Below, piece by piece: positions 35,431 through 44,417 of a stretch of DNA of 44,417 bases. The stretch is from Alphaproteobacteria bacterium (GTDB taxonomy: Bacteria; Pseudomonadota; Alphaproteobacteria; SHVZ01). Numbering within the stretch: position 1 is the first letter of the stretch; the number at the start of each line of letters is the position of its first letter. Location: assembly GCA_016869285.1 (NCBI GenBank), contig VGEN01000020.1, forward strand, positions 1-44,417. The letters are read 5' to 3'. Below the pieces are notes generated by a model. That model was not told the origin of the DNA. It ran no database searches and saw nothing but the letters and a program-made list of their open reading frames with translations. The translations under genes were made by a program, and so were the position numbers.

Positions 35431-36483
35431 ATGCTGAGCTATCAGGTGACCGAGTTCTCGAAGCCGCTGGCGCGGGTTGCGCACGAGACGCCGCGGCCGA
35501 CGGGGCGCCAGGTGCTGCTGCGTACGATCGCTGCCGGCGTCTGCCACAGCGACCTCCATATTTGGGACGGCTACTACGATCTCGGCGGCGGCAAGAAGCT
35601 GACGCTCGGCGACCGCGGCATCAAGCTGCCCTTGACCATGGGGCATGAGGTCGTCGGCGAGGTCGCGGCGGTCGGGCCTGAAGTCAGTGGCGTGCGCGTC
35701 GGCGACAGGCGCATGGCGTTCCCGTGGATCGGCTGCGGCAAGTGCCCGGCCTGCGATGCGAATGAGGAGAATCTCTGCCTTTCCATGCGCTCGCTCGGCG
35801 TCTTCAGCCATGGCGGCTATGCCGACCACGTCATGGTCCCCGACGCCAAGTACCTCGTCGATATCGACGGCGTCGATCCGGCGCTGGCCGCGACCTATGC
35901 CTGCTCCGGCGTCACCGCCTATGGCGCGCTCAAGAAGATTCCGAAGCTGATCCCCGGCGACCACGTCGCGCTGATCGGCCTCGGTGGCGTCGGTCTTGCC
36001 GGCGTCGCGATCGCGCAAGGCATGATCGAGGCACCGATCATCGCTGTCGATATCGACGACGCGAAACTCGCCGCGGCGAGGGCAATGGGGGTCGCCAAAA
36101 CCTTCAACTCTTCCGGGCCCGACGCGGCGAAGCGGCTCAAGGAGCTTGCCGGCGGTCGGCTTGCCGCCGCCGTCGACTTCGTCGGCGCCTCGGCGACAGC
36201 ACGGCTCGGCATCGATGCGCTCAACAAGGGCGGCACCTACATCATCGTCGGCCTCTTCGGCGGCGACGTGACCTTGCCGCTGGTGACGATCCCGATGAGG
36301 GCTCTGACCGTGCGCGGTTCCTATGTCGGCACCTTGAGCGAGATGCGCGAGCTTTTGGCGCTGGTCCGCAGCGGCAAGGTCAGGCCGATGCCGGTCGGCC
36401 GCCGGCGTCTGGACGAGGTCAATCAGGCGCTCGAGGATTTGAAGGCCGGGCGCATCGTCGGTCGCGTCGTCCTCGCGCCTTGA
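35431..36483 (+). CDS. Zinc-containing alcohol dehydrogenase
   Basis: A 350-residue medium-chain dehydrogenase. Catalytic zinc ligands are C38, H72 with E73, and C158; structural zinc is bound by C102, C105, C108 and C116 (GCGKCPACDANEENLC). The nucleotide site is IGLGGVGLAGVAIA. GGAGGAAAG precedes the ATG at 35431. It resembles broad-specificity alcohol dehydrogenases, but the substrate is not determined. Its stop overlaps the TTG start of the next gene. Confidence 0.92.
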   Translation: MLSYQVTEFSKPLARVAHETPRPTGRQVLLRTIAAGVCHSDLHIWDGYYDLGGGKKLTLGDRGIKLPLTMGHEVVGEVAAVGPEVSGVRVGDRRMAFPWIGCGKCPACDANEENLCLSMRSLGVFSHGGYADHVMVPDAKYLVDIDGVDPALAATYACSGVTAYGALKKIPKLIPGDHVALIGLGGVGLAGVAIAQGMIEAPIIAVDIDDAKLAAARAMGVAKTFNSSGPDAAKRLKELAGGRLAAAVDFVGASATARLGIDALNKGGTYIIVGLFGGDVTLPLVTIPMRALTVRGSYVGTLSEMRELLALVRSGKVRPMPVGRRRLDEVNQALEDLKAGRIVGRVVLAP

Positions 36484-37970
36484 CGGATACCTCGCACGCG
36501 CTTCTGACCAATGCCGAGATGGCGAGGGCGGACGCCCTCGCCGCCTCGCTCGGCCAGCCCGGTGAGCGGCTGATGCAGCGCGCCGGCGAGGCGGTCGCGG
36601 GCGCGCTCAGGCGCCGCTGGACACCCCGCCCCGTCCTGGTGCTCTGCGGACCCGGCAACAATGGCGGCGACGGCTATGTGATTGCGCGCGCGCTTGCCGA
36701 GGCCGGCTGGCCGGTGCGTGTCGCGGCGCTAGCAGAGCCTCGCGGCGGCGACGCGCTCGCCTGGCGGCGGCGCTGGACCGGGGAGGTAGAAGCGCTCGCC
36801 CCCGCGGCGCTCGATGGCGCGGCGATCGTGGTGGATGCGCTGTTCGGCGCGGGCCTCGTGCGGCCGCTCGACGGTGTTGCGCGCACCACTGTCGAAAGTC
36901 TGGCCGCGCGCCGACTGCCGACCGTGGCCGTCGACGTTCCGAGCGGGCTCGATGGCGACAGCGGGTGCGTGCGCGGAGCGGCAGCGCCGGCGGATCTCAC
37001 CGTCACCTTCTTCCGGCTCAAGCCGGGGCATCTGTTGCAACCCGGCCGCGCGCTCTGCGGGAGCCTCGTGCTCGCGGATATCGGCCTGCCCTCGCGCGTG
37101 CTGGAGGAGATCGCGCCTCGGACCTGGGTCAACGATCCGTGCCTCTGGTCGGCGCTGTTTCCCTGGCCCGCGGTCGACTCGCACAAGTACCGGCGCGGCC
37201 ACGCTGTGATCCGCGGCGGCGCCCGCATGACCGGCGCGGCCCGCCTGGCGGCGCGTGCCGCGCGCCGGGTCGGCGTCGGCCTCGTTACCATCGCGGCGCC
37301 GGCCGAAGCCGCTGCGGTCTACGCTGCCGATATGCCGGGAACGCTCGTCGAGCCGGTCGCCGCGGGAGACTTCGCCTCGGCGTTCGCCGACGCTCGCCGG
37401 AACGCGCTCCTGATCGGGCCGGGGAACGGCCGCGACGAGGCGACCCGATCGGCGACCGCAGCAGCGCTGTCGTCATCCCGTGCCGTCGTCCTCGATGCCG
37501 ATGCGCTGGCGGGAGCGCCGGAGGCCCTCGGTCGGCCCGGCGGCCCGCGGCCGGTCCTGACGCCGCATGAGGGCGAATTCGCCCGTGTTTTCGGGCCGAT
37601 CGGCGACCGAGGACGGCTCGCCGCCGCCCGCGACGCGGCTTGCCGGTCGTCCGCCGTTGTCGTGCTCAAGGGGCCGGATACCGTCGTGGCCGGTCCCGGC
37701 GGCCGCGCCGCGATCGCGGCGGGGGCTCCGGCCACGCTGGCAACGGCCGGTTCGGGGGATGTTCTCGCCGGGCTGATCCTCGGTCTCCTGGCACAGGGCA
37801 TGCCGTCCTTCGAGGCGGCCGCGGCGGCGGTGTGGCTGCACGGCCGGGCGGGTCAGGAAACCGGTCCCGGACTCCTTGCCGAGGACTTGCCGGAGAGCCT
37901 GCCGGCGGTGCTTAGATGCCTGCGCGAAACGACCGGGCCTTGGGCCATCGACGGCGTCGAAACCCTGTGA
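36480..37970 (+). CDS. nnrDE: Bifunctional NAD(P)H-hydrate epimerase / ADP-dependent dehydratase
   Basis: Repairs damaged NADH and NADPH: the N-domain epimerises the hydrate and the C-domain dehydrates it. The 496-residue protein has an N-domain with LLTNAEMARADALA, LCGPGNNGGDGYVIARAL and AVDVPSGLDGDSG, then from about residue 235 the kinase-like domain with DSHKYRRGHAVIRGGARMTGA, LTPHEGEFARVFG, LKGPDTVVAGPGG and the catalytic TAGSGDVLAGLILGLLAQ. The start is TTG 36480, overlapping the previous stop as TTGA; later ATGs would cut the conserved LLTNAEM. The coupling to an NAD-dependent dehydrogenase gene is a sensible neighbour but may be chance. Confidence 0.93.
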   Translation: MTDTSHALLTNAEMARADALAASLGQPGERLMQRAGEAVAGALRRRWTPRPVLVLCGPGNNGGDGYVIARALAEAGWPVRVAALAEPRGGDALAWRRRWTGEVEALAPAALDGAAIVVDALFGAGLVRPLDGVARTTVESLAARRLPTVAVDVPSGLDGDSGCVRGAAAPADLTVTFFRLKPGHLLQPGRALCGSLVLADIGLPSRVLEEIAPRTWVNDPCLWSALFPWPAVDSHKYRRGHAVIRGGARMTGAARLAARAARRVGVGLVTIAAPAEAAAVYAADMPGTLVEPVAAGDFASAFADARRNALLIGPGNGRDEATRSATAAALSSSRAVVLDADALAGAPEALGRPGGPRPVLTPHEGEFARVFGPIGDRGRLAAARDAACRSSAVVVLKGPDTVVAGPGGRAAIAAGAPATLATAGSGDVLAGLILGLLAQGMPSFEAAAAAVWLHGRAGQETGPGLLAEDLPESLPAVLRCLRETTGPWAIDGVETL

Positions 37971-38028
37971 TATGAGACCCGCCCGTCGCGGCGGATCGCT
38001 CGAAATTCGCTTGCGGCGCAGGGTTTTG

Positions 38029-38112
38029 GCGGGCGTGGTGAAATGGTAGACACGCCAGATTTAGGTTCTGGTGGCGAAAGCCGTGGGGGTTCAAGTCCCT
38101 TCGCCCGCACCA
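38029..38112 (+). tRNA. tRNA-Leu (anticodon TAG)
   Basis: The acceptor stem GCGGGCG (38029-38035) pairs with CGCCCGC (38102-38108), followed by A and an encoded CCA. The anticodon arm CCAGA-TTTAGGT-TCTGG gives TAG, reading CUA and related leucine codons. There is a long variable arm (GGCGAAAGCC), as expected for a class II tRNA, and a T arm GGGGG-TTCAAGT-CCCTT. The length is 84 nt. A tRNA-Leu just before tig is common in alphaproteobacteria. Confidence 0.95.
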
Positions 38113-38177
38113 GCCCCGTGTAGGCCTCGGCCGCCGCCCGCTCGTCGTCCATTCGAACTAGAAAAGATCTTTGCGCC

Positions 38178-39479
38178 ATGAATGTCACCGAGACCTTTTC
38201 CGAGGGCCTGACCCGGACCTTCAAAATCACCGTCCCCGCCGCTGAGGTCGATCAGCAGATCAACCGCAAGCTCGGCGAGCTCGCCGGCACCGTGCGGCTG
38301 CCTGGCTTCCGCCCCGGCAAGGTGCCGATCGAACTCGTGCGTAAGCGCTACGGCCAGTCGGTGATGGGCGAGGTACTGGACGAGACGGTGCGTCAATCCT
38401 CGGCGACGGCGGTCACCGACAAGGGGCTGAAGACGGCGGGTCAGCCTAAGGTCGAGGTCAAGTCCTTCGACCAGGGAAAGGATCTCGAATACGAGCTCAC
38501 CATCGACCTGATGCCGGAGATCGTACCGGCGGATTTCTCGACCATCGCGCTTGAGCGCCTCAAGGCCGAGGTCACCGACAAGGAAGTCGAGGACGATCTG
38601 ATGCGGCTCGCGCGCCGGACGCGGGAGACCCAGGTGGCCGAGGGCCGCACGGCCGAGAAGGGCGATGTCGTCGTCGTCGATTTCGAGGGCAAGATCGACG
38701 GCAAGGTCTTCGATGGCGGCACCGGTACGGCAGTGCCGCTCGAGCTCGGCTCGGATACCTTCGTTCCAGGCTTCGAGGATCAGCTCGTGGGCGCCAAGGC
38801 CGGCGACACGCGCAACGTGAGCGTGACCTTCCCCGCCGATTATGTCTTCACCGACGTCGCCGGGAAGCCGGCGGTTTTCTCGGTCACGGTGAAAGAGGTC
38901 CGTTCGGGCCCGCCGGCCGCGGTCGACGAGTCTCTTGCCAAGAAGGTCGGCCTCGACTCGCTGGAAGCGCTGAAGAAGGCGGGGCGCGAGCGCCTGGAGC
39001 GCCAGCACGGTCAGATCTCGCGTGCCAAGCTCAAGCGCAAGCTGCTCGATGCGCTGGCCGAGAAGCACAGCTTCCCGGCACCGAAGAACATGGTCGAGAG
39101 CGAGCTCGCCAACATCCTGGGCCAGGTGAAGCAGTCGACCGGCAAGGAGCCAGCCGACGCCGACAAGACGGAGTATCGCCCGATTGCCGAGCGTCGCGTG
39201 CGCCTCGGCCTCCTGCTCTCGGAGATCGGCCGGCGCAACAACATCCAGGTGGGCGAGGAGGAGCTGCGCCGGGCGCTCGCCGCGGAAGCCTCGCGCTATC
39301 CGGGACGGGAACGCGAGATCGTCGAGTTCTACCAGAAGAACCCGGAGGCCTTGATTCAGCTGCGAGCCCCCATATACGAGGACAAGGTCATCGACTTCAT
39401 TCTGGAGATGGCGAAGGTGACCGACCGGACGGTGACCGCCGAGGAGCTGATCCGGGATGAAGGACTGCCCACCGACTAA
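38178..39479 (+). CDS. tig: Trigger factor
   Basis: A ribosome-associated chaperone and prolyl isomerase. The protein has 433 residues: an N-terminal ribosome-binding domain with the signature GFRPGKVPIELVRKRYG (about residues 36-52), an FKBP-type domain (about 150-245, KGDVVVVDFEGKIDGKVFDGG) and a long helical C-terminal substrate-binding domain. It follows tRNA-Leu by 65 bp and precedes clpP by 63 bp, the standard tig-clpP-clpX-lon order. Confidence 0.96.
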   Translation: MNVTETFSEGLTRTFKITVPAAEVDQQINRKLGELAGTVRLPGFRPGKVPIELVRKRYGQSVMGEVLDETVRQSSATAVTDKGLKTAGQPKVEVKSFDQGKDLEYELTIDLMPEIVPADFSTIALERLKAEVTDKEVEDDLMRLARRTRETQVAEGRTAEKGDVVVVDFEGKIDGKVFDGGTGTAVPLELGSDTFVPGFEDQLVGAKAGDTRNVSVTFPADYVFTDVAGKPAVFSVTVKEVRSGPPAAVDESLAKKVGLDSLEALKKAGRERLERQHGQISRAKLKRKLLDALAEKHSFPAPKNMVESELANILGQVKQSTGKEPADADKTEYRPIAERRVRLGLLLSEIGRRNNIQVGEEELRRALAAEASRYPGREREIVEFYQKNPEALIQLRAPIYEDKVIDFILEMAKVTDRTVTAEELIRDEGLPTD

Positions 39480-39542
39480 GCTTGCGTTAACCCTTCTTCC
39501 CTAGCCTAGAGGTCGGCGGGTCCCCGATCCGCCCGAGGAACC

Positions 39543-40184
39543 ATGCAAGACCGTAATCCGAGCGAGTTCTGGAACAGCACGCTTGTGCCCATGGTGGTCG
39601 AGCAGACCCCCCGCGGCGAGCGCGCGTTCGATATCTACTCGCGGCTGCTGAAGGAACGGATCATCTTCATCGCGGGTCCGATCAACGATGCGGTGGCGAG
39701 TCTGGTCTGTGCCCAGCTCCTGTTCCTGGAGTCGGAGAACCCGACCAAGGACATATCGCTCTACATCAACTCTCCGGGCGGCATCGTCACCTCGGGGCTC
39801 GCAATATACGACACGATGCAATACATCCGCCCCGAGATCTCGACCGTCTGCATCGGCCAGGCCGCCTCGATGGGCTCGTTCCTGCTCGCGGCCGGCACCA
39901 AGAGCAAGCGCTACGCCCTTCCGAATGCTCGGATCATGGTCCACCAACCCTCGGGCGGCGCTCAAGGACAGGCCACCGACATCGAGATCCAGGCGCGCGA
40001 GATCTTGAATACCCGCGCGCGTCTCAATCAAATCTATGTCAAGCACACCGGTCAGCCTCTCGACGCGATCGAGAAGGCCGTCGAGCGTGATCGCTTCATG
40101 TCGCCGGAGGAAGCCAAGGAATTCGGCCTCATCGACCAGGTGATGACGCATCGCCCGGCGCCGGACGACAAGGTCAAGAGCTGA
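39543..40184 (+). CDS. clpP: ATP-dependent Clp protease proteolytic subunit
   Basis: The tetradecameric serine protease chamber. The protein has 213 residues, with catalytic Ser109 in GQAASMGSF and His134 in [14 protein letters not shown], and the third residue in the C-terminal AREIL-to-RDRFM region. GAGGAA lies just before ATG 39543. Upstream, TTGCGT (39482-39487) and CCTAGA (39505-39510) are spaced 17 bp apart, a possible but weak promoter; heat-shock control is common for this gene but not demonstrable here. Confidence 0.97.
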   Translation: MQDRNPSEFWNSTLVPMVVEQTPRGERAFDIYSRLLKERIIFIAGPINDAVASLVCAQLLFLESENPTKDISLYINSPGGIVTSGLAIYDTMQYIRPEISTVCIGQAASMGSFLLAAGTKSKRYALPNARIMVHQPSGGAQGQATDIEIQAREILNTRARLNQIYVKHTGQPLDAIEKAVERDRFMSPEEAKEFGLIDQVMTHRPAPDDKVKS

Positions 40185-40237
40185 TCTGCCGATTCGCACG
40201 GGTAGATCGGCGTGCAGCAGGCGCGATTCTTGCATGA

Positions 40238-40262
40238 GCCGGCGCGCCCCGGCCGGTCTTTT
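40238..40262 (+). terminator. Possible weak terminator after clpP
   Basis: GCCGG (40238-40242), a 6-base loop and CCGGC (40249-40253), followed by CGGTCTTTT. The stem is only 5 bp, so this may be fortuitous or may only reduce read-through into clpX. Confidence 0.3.
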
Positions 40263-40357
40263 CCAGGTTGTGCCGCGGTTGCGGCGACCTGTAACATGCT
40301 GATTATTCCCCGTTCCCGGCCCCTCTGGGCTTCGTGGGCGGTGTTTCGAGGATGGTC

Positions 40358-41620
40358 ATGAGCAAGTCTGGCGGAGACTCGAAGAACACCCTCTACTGCT
40401 CCTTCTGCGGAAAGAGCCAGCATGAGGTCCGCAAGCTGATCGCCGGGCCGACCGTATTCATCTGCGATGAGTGCGTCGAGCTCTGCATGGACATCATCCG
40501 CGAAGAGCACAAGACGACGTTGGTGAAGTCGCGCGACGGCGTTCCGAGCCCCCGCGATATCTGCAAGGTCCTGGACGATTACGTGATCGGCCAGATGCAT
40601 GCCAAGCGCGTCCTCTCGGTCGCGGTCCATAACCACTACAAGCGTCTCGCCCACGGCCAGAAGTCGAGCGACGTCGAGCTCGCAAAGTCGAACATCCTGC
40701 TCGTCGGTCCGACCGGATGCGGCAAGACGCTTCTCGCCCAGACGCTGGCGCGCATCATCGACGTGCCGTTCACGATGGCGGACGCCACGACGCTGACCGA
40801 AGCCGGCTATGTCGGCGAGGACGTCGAGAACATCATCCTCAAGCTTCTGCAGGCGGCCGATTACAACGTCGAGCGCGCACAGCGCGGCATCGTCTACATC
40901 GATGAGGTCGACAAGATCAGCCGAAAATCCGACAACCCGTCGATCACGCGGGACGTGTCGGGCGAGGGCGTTCAGCAGGCGTTGCTCAAGATCATGGAGG
41001 GGACTGTCGCTTCCGTGCCTCCGCAGGGCGGCCGCAAGCATCCCCAGCAGGAGTTCCTGCAGGTCGACACCACCAACATCCTCTTCATCTGCGGCGGTGC
41101 GTTCGCCGGCCTAGAGAAGATCATCTCGATGCGCCAGAAGGGAACCTCGCTCGGCTTCGGTGCCGATGTGCGCGCACCCGAGGAGCGCCGCACCGGCGAT
41201 GTGCTCAAGGACGTCGAGCCCGAGGATCTGCTCAAGTTCGGCCTGATCCCGGAGTTCATCGGCCGTCTGCCGGTGGTGGCGACGCTGGAGGATCTGGACG
41301 AGTCAGCGCTGATGGACATCCTCTCCAAGCCGAAGAATGCTTTGGTCAAGCAATACCAGCGGCTCTTCGAGATGGAGGATGTACGGCTCGATTTCCAGGA
41401 GGACGCGCTTCGCTCGATCGCCAAGAAGGCGCTTCAACGCAAGACCGGCGCCCGTGGCCTCCGCTCGATCATGGAAAGCATCCTGCTCGATCCGATGTTC
41501 GACCTTCCGGGGCTCTCGGATGTCGAGCGGATCGTCATCGGCAAGGATGTGGTCGATGTCGGCTCGAAGCCGCTCTACGTCCATTCCGAGCGTCGCGGCG
41601 ACGCCACGACCTCGGCCTAA
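40358..41620 (+). CDS. clpX: Clp protease ATP-binding unfoldase ClpX
   Basis: An AAA+ hexamer that unfolds substrates and feeds ClpP. The 420-residue protein has an N-terminal zinc-binding domain ([13 protein letters not shown] with CDECVELC), Walker [16 protein letters not shown], Walker [12 protein letters not shown], the pore-loop sequence GYVGEDVE and the sensor-2 region [14 protein letters not shown] 40358 is chosen because GAGG lies 6 nt upstream; an ATG at 40352 is too close to it. Confidence 0.97.
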   Translation: MSKSGGDSKNTLYCSFCGKSQHEVRKLIAGPTVFICDECVELCMDIIREEHKTTLVKSRDGVPSPRDICKVLDDYVIGQMHAKRVLSVAVHNHYKRLAHGQKSSDVELAKSNILLVGPTGCGKTLLAQTLARIIDVPFTMADATTLTEAGYVGEDVENIILKLLQAADYNVERAQRGIVYIDEVDKISRKSDNPSITRDVSGEGVQQALLKIMEGTVASVPPQGGRKHPQQEFLQVDTTNILFICGGAFAGLEKIISMRQKGTSLGFGADVRAPEERRTGDVLKDVEPEDLLKFGLIPEFIGRLPVVATLEDLDESALMDILSKPKNALVKQYQRLFEMEDVRLDFQEDALRSIAKKALQRKTGARGLRSIMESILLDPMFDLPGLSDVERIVIGKDVVDVGSKPLYVHSERRGDATTSA

Positions 41621-41748
41621 TAGGTTCAACGGCCCCGGGTTCAAGGGGTTGAAAGGGGAGGGGACACCGGCCACCTCATTAGGTTAGGGGGCCCGGGTTT
41701 TGCGACGTCGTCGAGATGCCGGCCTGCCTATTCAAGAAAGCGAGCATT

Positions 41749-44157
<2,409 letters not shown>

Positions 44158-44179
44158 GCATTGGGCTTCGACTATCGAC

Positions 44180-44213
44180 GGGCCGGCTGAGCACAACGCT
44201 CACCGGCCCTTTT
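44180..44213 (+). terminator. Rho-independent terminator of lon
   Basis: GGGCCGG, a bulged C and TGAGC pair with GCTCA and CCGGCCC around an ACAAC loop, followed directly by TTTTCATTT. Twelve base pairs and a T-run make this the clearest terminator in the window. Confidence 0.9.
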
Positions 44214-44281
44214 CATTTGCTGGATGAAGCCGGTGTCATGCGAAGTCTTTGCATTTCGTTGTTCCGGGGACATGCCGAAAA

Positions 44282-44314
44282 CTCAGGAAATGGGGTGGGG
44301 CACGGTTTCCTGAG
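44282..44314. repeat. Perfect 9-bp inverted repeat upstream of the last gene
   Basis: CTCAGGAAA (44282-44290) and TTTCCTGAG (44306-44314) flank 15 bases. It lies between the lon terminator and the start at 44356. It could be an operator, a hairpin in the leader RNA, or part of a repeat element; nothing else in the window matches it as far as I could see. Confidence 0.5.
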
Positions 44315-44355
44315 ACAGCGCACTGCGCTACCGATCGTAAAGACGGAGGTAGAGC

Positions 44356-44417
44356 ATGGACGGAAATAATGGGCTGGAACCGGGTGTGACGGAGGCCACG
44401 GCGGCGCCAGCGCGCGC
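44356..44417 (+). CDS. Unidentified protein, first 20 codons only
   Basis: ATG 44356 is preceded by GGAGGT at 44345-44350, a strong ribosome site. The visible residues are MDGNNGLEPGVTEATAAPAR, a polar, low-complexity start that matches nothing I recognise. In many alphaproteobacteria the gene after lon is hupB (HU protein), whose N-terminus is quite different, so the order diverges here. Confidence 0.5.
   Translation, partial: MDGNNGLEPGVTEATAAPAR

Overview
The window is a GC-rich (roughly two-thirds G+C), almost fully coding piece of an alphaproteobacterial chromosome. Several gene orders that I know from alphaproteobacteria point this way: lptF-lptG-lptD-surA-pdxA-ksgA facing gmk, pepA-holC-ndk, purM-purN divergent from a DUF2066 gene, a phosphatidyltransferase-perM-hdaA-ppk-ppx run, and tRNA-Leu-tig-clpP-clpX-lon. 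A 40-residue aa3-type cytochrome oxidase subunit IV and an HdaA protein are further alphaproteobacterial markers. I cannot place it below class level.

Layout. 1-148: start of an IS630-type transposase running off the edge. 194-958: orphan amino-acid ABC ATPase. 1117-2720: metC and hisI. 2776-4125: a three-gene ECF sigma factor / membrane protein / periplasmic sensor cassette. 4131-4892: SDR oxidoreductase. 4979-6503: yicC and gmk. 6459-16343 (minus strand): one long run of overlapping genes, read as GT83-like glycosyltransferase, PAP2 phosphatase, lptF, lptG, lptD, surA, pdxA, ksgA, which joins lipopolysaccharide modification and export to outer-membrane folding. 16422-19120: pepA, holC, TSUP permease. 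19250-21406: hybrid histidine kinase. 21487-22296: methyltransferase. 22425-22847: ndk. 22900-24778 (minus): purM, purN, small cytochrome oxidase subunit. 24842-28254: DUF2066, phosphatidyltransferase, perM, hdaA. 28257-30085: an unusual SDR and an M14 deacylase. 30176-33789: ppk and ppx, polyphosphate synthesis and breakdown. 33869-34490: a secreted-protein gene broken by a 150-bp miniature transposable element. 34487-37970: FkbM methyltransferase, alcohol dehydrogenase, nnrDE. 38029-44157: tRNA-Leu, trigger factor and the ClpP/ClpX/Lon proteolysis set. 44356-end: an unidentified gene start.

The genes are packed tightly; many stop and start codons overlap as GTGA or ATGA, so translational coupling is probably widespread. 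Start codons are unusually varied: besides GTG and TTG, ksgA appears to start at CTG and purM at ATA, each with a Shine-Dalgarno sequence. The most noteworthy items are the miniature element with a CTAG target duplication whose removal restores a 155-residue reading frame, the two non-canonical starts, the compositionally distinct gmk gene, the ECF cassette whose sensor lacks Cys and has almost no His, and an SDR with Ser/Arg in place of the catalytic Tyr/Lys.
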